Position numbers and translations under genes: made by a program. Of a DNA stretch of 64,000 nt, positions 37,401-46,400 are shown piece after piece. Under the pieces are notes generated by a model, which saw only the letters and a list, made by a program, of their open reading frames with translations, searched no databases and was not told the DNA's origin. Location of the stretch: NCBI RefSeq assembly GCF_905475395.1, contig NC_058338.1:683001-747000 (forward strand), written 5' to 3'. The stretch's first letter is position 1, and each line of letters begins with the position of its first letter. The DNA comes from Chrysoperla carnea. Its lineage: Eukaryota > Arthropoda > Insecta > Neuroptera > Chrysopidae.

Positions 37401-40400
37401 AAATTGATTTTTGACTACACAATTTCTCATAGTGTTATAACACATGCAACAAATCGAACGAGTTTTTCCTGAGAAACATCATACTAACCTTAGTTAGTCA
37501 ACGTCGCTTCTCAGGATATAGGGCAGACCGATTTTACAAATTTAAATTAATGAACTGATATTTAGAGTAAAATAAATTGAAAAAAACCAAAAATATCTCT
37601 GGGCATAAAAGTTAAAAATTGCTTAATTTGCAATAATATTTATGCATAAACAATTAAAGAAAGTTCTAGGATAGGACATGATAAAAAAAGGTAATTCTAG
37701 GATAGGATATGAATTTTACAAGTCACAAACACAGAATTATACGAATGACATTGTCGGAGATGAAAAAGCATAAATATCTCTGGAAAAAAATTCAATTATT
37801 TTAAAAAGAAAAGGAATAAATAAAAATTGCTTAATTTACAATAACCTTTATGCATAAATATTTCTGAAGGTCCATTTGAATTAACCATATCAACCTAGTT
37901 ATAAGTAGACTTACCCCAGAATGAAACCAATCCAAAATATCACAGGCTATAACACAGGCGAAAAATCCATGTAATCAAGATCATTTTTTCCGTACATTAT
38001 CTGTCTAGATATACCTAACTCACTTTAAGTGATGACTGCGCTTTTTTGCATGTCCCGTCTCACCGTCATCATGAGTTGATACATAATCCCCTATCGAGGC
38101 GCTTAGCTTTTAGACAGACATAACGAGAAAAAATTGATTTTTGACTACACAATTTCTCATAGTGTTATAACACATGCAACAAATCGAACGAGTTTTTCCT
38201 GAGAAACATCATACTAACCTTAGTTAGTCAACGTCGCTTCTCAGAATTTAGGGCAGACCGAATTTACAAATTTAAAATAAAATATTTAAAAAAGAAAATA
38301 AAAAAAATTTAAAAAGAAAAATTAGGCAATTTTTCAACCCAGTTATAAGTTGACTTACCCCAGAATGAAACCAATCCAATATATCACAGGCTATAACACA
38401 GGCGAAAAATCCATGCAATCAAGATCATTTTTTCCGTACATTATCTGTCTAGATATACCTAACTCACTTTAAGTGATGACTGCGCTTTTTTGCATGTCCC
38501 GTCTCACCGTCATCATGAGTTGATACATAATCCCCTATCGAGGCGCTTAGCTTTTAGACAGACATAACGAGAAAAAATTGATTTTTGACTACACAATTTC
38601 TCATAGTGTTATAACACATGCAACAAATCGAACGAGTTTTTCCTGAGAAACATCATACTAACCTTAGTTAGTCAACGTCGCTTCTCAGGATATAGGGCAG
38701 ACCGATTTTACAAATTTAAATTAATGAACTGATATTTAGAGTAAAATAAATTGAAAAAAACCAAAAATATCACTGGGCATAAAAGTTAAAAATTGCTTAA
38801 TTTGCAATAATATTTATGCATAAACAATTAAAGATGGCTCATTTAATCTTGATTTACCTTTATTAACATAAACTTACTTAGAAACAAACCCGAAAATGAA
38901 ATTTAAGATTTGGAATTCAAATGAAGGGAATAGATAAATGTCAAATAAATAAGCTATTCATAGTGAATAGTAAAACACACACTCAAATTAATTATATTAC
39001 TAAGAATAAATTATCACATGAGATTTAGAAAATAAAAATTTTACTTACCTGGATTTTGAACTCCATACCTGTGTAAGAGGAGTAGGACTCGCTATACTCT
39101 CTGCCACACGACTTGATGCTTGTTACAATTTAAACGGCCATAATCGGTGATAAAACTGGACCAACCTAATGAATAAATATATTTTAGTGATAAATAATTA
39201 AAATAATTAAAAATAATTTTATTATTATCTAGTGTATGTACAAATATCAGCCAATTGATTCTCTGTAGGTATATGTTCAATTTTTAAATTATCTTTTTTT
39301 AATTCTGATCGAATGAAATGGTATTTAATGCCAATGTGTTTACTTCTTTTACTTTCCCAATTCTTAACTTATTGAATACTTGATTGATTATCCTCAAAAA
39401 TTACTGGTTTAACGATAATATTAAAACATTCATTTTACAAACCGCAGCTAGCTAATGCAACTTAATATTCTGTTTTTTAGATTTTCAAAATATATTATTT
39501 CCAAATAATTTAAGGGCGTACATGCGTCAACGATAATAGTAGAGAAACAAAAAACAATATGGTAATGCGATAGTTTAAATGATTTTCTATGATTTAAGAC
39601 AAGAAAAATAACCTGTTATCGAATTATTTTCATTGAATTTTAAGTTTAAAAAATTGACTAAAAGTAAGATTTAATATGGGACTAAATGGAAAATATAAAT
39701 ACGATATTATTCTAAAATTATATCGATACCAATACTTTTTTTTACAAGCTTTTACCAGGTAATAATTATTTAAACTTTTAATAGAATTTCAAAAAAATTT
39801 CTATTAATTTAAAATTCTTTAAAATTTACATACTGTTTCCCTACGAACGCACGTAGCAAAACAGGTTCACGCATGTACGTGAACTTAAATAACATTTCAT
39901 TCGATCAGAATTTAAAAAAAAATTGATTATATACCTTCAAAAAATGAACTGGCTGATATTTGTACCAAAGGTTTATCAAATCAAAAATTTCACAAATTTG
40001 CTAAGCCCATAGGAATATGTTTTGTTTGAATTGAGCGGAGTGTTGAAATCAATTGAATACAAATTTAGTTTTATTTATTATTTTGATAGAATTTTTTTCG
40101 ATATTTAGTAACGGATTGTAGAGTTATTTAGTTATTCATTTAAGGACGTACATTCATGAGACTTGTAAGTAGACAAATAAAAATAATTATGATGATAAAA
40201 AAATTTAAATGATTTAAGAAAGAAAAAATATACAATTATATAAATTAATCGAAACGTAATTAATGTTAAATTTTAAATTCAAAAAGTGACAAAAATTAAT
40301 CTTTAACATAGGTTTAAATGGAAAATATAAATCGATATTTCTCAAAAATTATATCGATAACTATACTTGAAACTTTTATCAGTTAGTAATTATTGAAAAT

Positions 40401-43400
40401 TTTAATAAAATTTCAAAAAAAAAATTTCAAAATTATTTCAAATTTAAATACTGTTTCCATATAAACGCACATAGCAAAACAGGTTGATGAATGAACGTCT
40501 TTAAATAAAAATTATAATTATTAATATTAAAACTGTGTGTTTATTAGTAAACTCTACATCTAAAATAACACTAACGTCAAAAAATTTTATCGAACCATAG
40601 TACATATTCATTTTGTTATATTTATTATAAATAAATTTTGTATAAATGAGATTGAATCTCTTGAGAATAAACGCAAGCTCGAAAAATTTTGAAATCAAAT
40701 AAAAATACTTGTAGTCAATCACTAATAATAAAACAACTAATTCTAGAATGTGATTTCAATTGGAAAAAATAAACAAATGATTCAAACATAATTTTTTTTA
40801 ATTAATATTAAAAGTTTTGTGTAAAAAAGCATTTGGACAAAATGTGAAACAAATTAAATATAATATAGAATTTTACAATGTACAAAAAAAAGAATTAGAA
40901 AAATGTAAATTAAAACAAAAACTTACTCAGAAACAAATTCGAAAATGAAATTTGACGTTTGGAAGTCAAATGAAGGTGAAACACAAAGCACAAATGTAAC
41001 CAACTGTCCACTATGAACGATGAAACACTACTGACCTAATGAATAATTTTGATTGACCACACCCGAAAAAAGCGCGGAAATTTAACACGCATTTAAATTA
41101 ATGAAATTAATTTGAATAAATCAGAACATGAAATGTAGAGAAAAAATTTAAAATTTTTATTTGCCCGAGCTTTGAACCATAGTCCTTCGATCTACGAGTC
41201 GCACCCGCTTAACACCGAGCTGCGACACCTCTTATATGATGAAACAATATCAAGAGACATTATCGGTGATAAAGCTGTACAAACCTAATGAAAAACTTTG
41301 AGTGACTAAAACACCTGTGGGATTGTTACACAAACTTAAATTAATAACGTAGGGAAAAAAAAATTTTTACCTGAGTGGGTTTCGAACCCAAGATCTTAGT
41401 ACTAAGAGTCGGACTCGCTTACCACTGCGCCATATGACCCGACATATATACATACAATTTAAAAATGTAATATCAGTGAGAAAATTATATTAACCTAATG
41501 AATAAATAAATTTAACTTATTCCAAAATAAATGCGTATTCAAATTAATTTAATTGATTTGCAAGAAATCATATTAATAAATTCATTTAAAAAAAAAATTA
41601 AAGTTTATACTTATCCGAGATTTGAGTGAGAAAACCGAATAAGTATAAACCGAAAACACATGCTTCTAAACCGAAACACATTAAGTCATTCGGATACAGT
41701 GTAGTAATAACTATTCATAGACCCTATTTATTAAGAATTTTTGGCTTCCATTATAAAATGTTCTATTACAAATTTACAGGTTTTTCCTCGGTTTTTTTAC
41801 TACATTTATGTTGTAGTTAATCTCTTATACGAAAAGTTTTTTTAACAGATTTCACATGATTAATGCTTTTTTTTCCACTGTAAATGATTAACATAATGAT
41901 TATCATTAAAATTTTTCGATATGTGGAGTAATTTTTAAAATATCGAAAATTGAAAATTTTGTTTAATTATTTAGCTTTCGATATTTCGATAACCAAGACA
42001 AATAACGAAAAATTTCGTATTTTCATGATCAAAGTTGAAAATAAAGAACAAATAATTTCAACCACGAATCTCAACTTGATATTACTATGGGCCATTTTAG
42101 GAACCGGACTCTCTTAGGTCAAGGAAAATCCCAAATCGTTAGAAATATTTTCTAAATCGATATTAATGTATTATTTATGTATTTTTATTTATTCATATTC
42201 CAAAGTATTTTTCTTATTTTAAATACACAGTTCGTTAAAAACTTTTCCTTCATTCAATTTTTTTTTCTTGATACAATTAGAAAGAAAACCAATTATTTGT
42301 GCACTTCATTAAAAGGGATGACTTTCTCCAGATTACGTACCTACACTAAGATCAAAGTAATCAAAAACAATATAAAAGAAAAAAACTCAATTTTCAATTA
42401 CTGTTATTAAAATTATTATGATACAAAGAAAATATAATCACAGTTTGAATTTGATTTTATAAATTTTATAAATTCTATTTCTAACGGTTTACAAGATGAG
42501 TCCTACGGACCTAAGACCCAATTGACCAATGTTAATATTTTTAAGCGTTATAAACTTGGGACTAAACTTGGTATATTTCATATACATGTTATAAAAGGTT
42601 TTTTGTTTTTTACTTGCAACCATTTTACTTGATGTTGATGATTTTATAATAAAAAAAAAAACAAGTGAAAACAAACACTGAGTTAATTATTAATACATAC
42701 TATAAAATGTGCACCTAATTAACGCCCTCGTGGGTAAATAGTGATGTTTACAAAAAAATGTTTCAAACAAAAGTTTTTTATTTTTTTATAAGGAACATTT
42801 TTTACATTTAAACTTTTGTTCTATCTCTAACGGTTTACAAGATGGGTTCTACGGACCCAAGACCCAGTTGGCCCATGATGCTCATTTACGAACTTGACCT
42901 CACTTTTTACGTCCTGAGTACGCTGTAAAAATTTCAGCTCGATATTTTTTTTCTTTTTTGAGTTATCGTGTCCACAGACGGACGGACGGACGGACAACCG
43001 GATATGGATTAATTAGGTGATTCTATGAACACCTATACCAAAATTTTTTTCCTAGCATCATTATTTTTAAGCGTTACAAACTTGGGACGAAACTTAATAT
43101 ACTATGTATATTTCATATATACATGGTATAAAAATACCGAATAAAGCTCTGTTATCCAGGTACTGCTCATAACGCGAGTGCTTACGGATTGATGGATCCT
43201 TTAGATTTTGTAAACATTAGGTAGCTAATGAATAAAATAAATGAATGACACTTTAGCTAATTAAAAAGAATTAGATGTCATTTAAAAATTATTAATTTGT
43301 GTTAAATACCTAATTAACTTACTTATTTCTTTAATTTGTTGTCATTACAAGAATTTTATTTTTGCTGAGTTTAGCAGTTAACTGACTGACTCACCTGATT

Positions 43401-46400
43401 AATAATTTTATAATTTGTTATTGAAAACATCAAACATGTACAAAAATATGATAAATATTAAATTCAATAATTATAAATATAGATCTAATAATAATAACAA
43501 TTGATGTTAGTTATTAAAATGAAGGTTATTGAGTGTGTTCAGAACCATAAAGTGCTTAGTTAATCTTAGTTAAGTTAAAAATTTATTAAGCACATTAAAA
43601 ATGCGAATTTGAATATGAAAATCAGTATATGGGTATAAAACAATATTCTAAGAAACTTTTCTAATAGCTTTTTTCAATATCACAGACATCCATGACGCTA
43701 GACAAAATATTTAGAACCGACCCTATTTTTCTATTTGTAGTAGACTGAGTTTAAAGTTCAGATTTCGGTTATCAGAATCTTATCAAATATGACCCATCAC
43801 AATTCATCTTAAATGCGACACACTGTACATATTAAGTGTGATAAATGGGCATAAGAAATAGGTTTTACTGTAGTATATATTATTTGTTAAGTGGTAACAT
43901 CTTGTTCAACCATTCTATATGTTGCACTGTTTGATACATATTTTCGATGTTGTTTGGTGTTCGCCTTCGTACCTGTCCGTCACATAATCTCAACCTTAGC
44001 ACAGCTTATTATGGTACTTATTAAACTACTTTATTGACTTAAGTAGTTATTATAAAAACATATATTTTTATTTGAAATGTTGATTTTTAAAATTTAATAC
44101 TTTCTAATTATTTTCATCAATATCAATAATCAATATTATCAATCATTCCAATTACATTTACATATCTATTTAGAACTAATCAAAGGCCATGCCAGTGACA
44201 CACGATATATAAGTTTCTCTGAATAAAATAAAACTGTTTCCATAACGGTGTAAGATTTAGAAAATTGGGGCAAATTTTGGAAATTGATCTCAAAAGGGAG
44301 TATATAAGTATTAACTAGGAAGAAAGCAAATACTATCACTGGCCTGCAGAGTATACGGGCTGATTTTTTAAAAGGGTATAATGAAAAAAAAAGGATGTGA
44401 AACATTTAAATATCTCCACACAAATAACAATTTGAATGTCCCGGTAATGTACTTTATTTCGTCGCCAATAGATGTCAGGAAGGCTCATATTTTGCAGTTA
44501 ATGTTTTAGTTTTTCCCGAAAACACGGATAAAACGATGTTTTCTAAAAATAAAACCTATCTATATCGATTTTTCGTCCCAAAAACTCACTGCATGCTAAT
44601 TTTCATGAAAATTGTTGGAGCCGTTCCCGAGATTACTGATATATAATTATAATTATATATCAGTAATCTCGGGAACGGCTCCAACAATTATCATGAAAAT
44701 TAGTATGCAGTGAGTCTTTGGGGGGAGTTCTTGTATATATACAAGAATTGCTCGTCTAAATATATAAGATACTTCTTCAGTAATAACAAATATAATAATT
44801 TACAAATAATGTAAGCAAATAATACATATTCGAAACTGTAATTTCCATTATGTAAGCTTATTTATTTATCCTTGTCTATTGTGAGTGACATTTCGTTTAT
44901 CGGACAAACAAATTGGAATTTCCTTCAATTTTTTTACTGTGGTAGAAAGTGATTAGTTTTAAATAATTCTAAATCATTATTTTTTCGATTGTTTCTAGGA
45001 CCAGCACACCTGAAGGAGTGAAAACATTAGTCATCAAATACAAATGTTGCCATGGCTACAAATTAGGAGATCAAAATCAATGTGAACAAGTTGAAGATTT
45101 AAAAACAGTGGCTGAAACTTGTACAAAACTTTCTGGTAAAGAATTCTCAACAATGATGATCAATACTGGCATTGATCGAACAATTGAAAATGAAAATGTT
45201 ACCGTATTTTTACCAACGGATGAAGCTCTAAAAGAATTCAGTGAAAAACTATTGGAAATGGTAAGAAAAAGTGTTTTCTGTCTGAAAAATTTTCCTCCAA
45301 TGATTTTGCTTGAATATAAATAAAATGGTGCTTGTTTTTTTTTCTACATAGAATGAAGTTGAAATGTATGTGAATGGTGAACGTCAACGACGCGATGCAA
45401 GTCAACATGCTCTTTCGTCACGGGAATTGGTACAAAGCCATATTGTTCCTGGTCTTGTAGAATTAAATGACTTATCCAATGGAGATGTTATTCACAGGTG
45501 AGTTTTCCCGTACAATTAACTTATTCAACAATCATTCCCCATTTCCAGGTTTCTTATCTCTCAAATAACATTGAGGTTTTAAATTTTTGTATTTCTTTTT
45601 TGCAGTCAATTCGACAACAGTACAATTCGTATTAATATGTACCCAACTTCATCTCGGGAAATTTTAACAACAGCCAATTGTATTAAAGTTTTCAAAAAAG
45701 ATCAAATGGCCTCAAATGGAATTATCCATGTTTTGGACGGTGTCATGACGCCTGTTACCAAGTCACTCAATCAAATATTGGCCAACAACGATAAATTACG
45801 AACATTCAGCCAAAGTAAGTTTATCCCTGATAACTAAGAATGTCCCTGTGTCCCGGTACTCATACCAGGTCTACATTAATTAGTTCCGCCAACTAATTTA
45901 AGGACGTTAACTTTAGTAAGTGTGGAAGTTCTTAAAATAATAAGTTTTTCTTTTACAGTCATGGAAAAAATCAACTTAAATAAACTTTTCGAAGAGGACA
46001 AAGTTTATACGATATTTGCTCCAAGTGATGCTGCTTTCGAGAAATTATCACCAGAAGTATTTGAAAAATTGAAGAAGGGCAGTAGCTGTGCTGAAAGTAT
46101 GTAACTCATAAAAACATATATCTCAAAAGGGCTCAAAAAATGAACAGTTAATGGATTAATTTTCGATTTACAGATATTTTGAAACATCATATTTTAAGCC
46201 ATTCAGTTTGCTCCAATGCCATAACATTTAATGCCACCACCCATAATATGGATGGAACACCGATCAGTATGAAACGAGATGCTTCCAAAAATTTAATTAT
46301 TGAGAATAAGGCGCAAGTTGTCGACAGCGATATTATGGCAACAAATGGAATTGTTCACATTATTGATACACTTCTTATGCCTGATTCTGGTAAGTAACAC

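Larger units (their letters stand above)
30958..44998 (+). other. fasciclin gene intron 3
   Basis: A 14-kb intron splitting the EMI domain (between the codons for TTK and TSTPEG). It is the main repeat depot of the window: family-A and family-D copies, the 1174-bp triplicate at 35413-38832, copia-like fragments, two TTAA MITEs, three SINE heads and a long palindrome. A B-box-like GGGTTTGAATCC at 32029 is another SINE remnant. No nested protein gene is seen on either strand. Confidence 0.6.

Noticed and set aside
35413-38832. CRISPR array
   Set aside because: Units are 1174 bases with 345-base cores; there are no short regular repeats with unique spacers and the genome is animal.
41369-41440. 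Functional tRNA gene on the minus strand
   Set aside because: A and B boxes are excellent, but the acceptor and T stems do not pair properly and the 3' side runs into a shared SINE flank.
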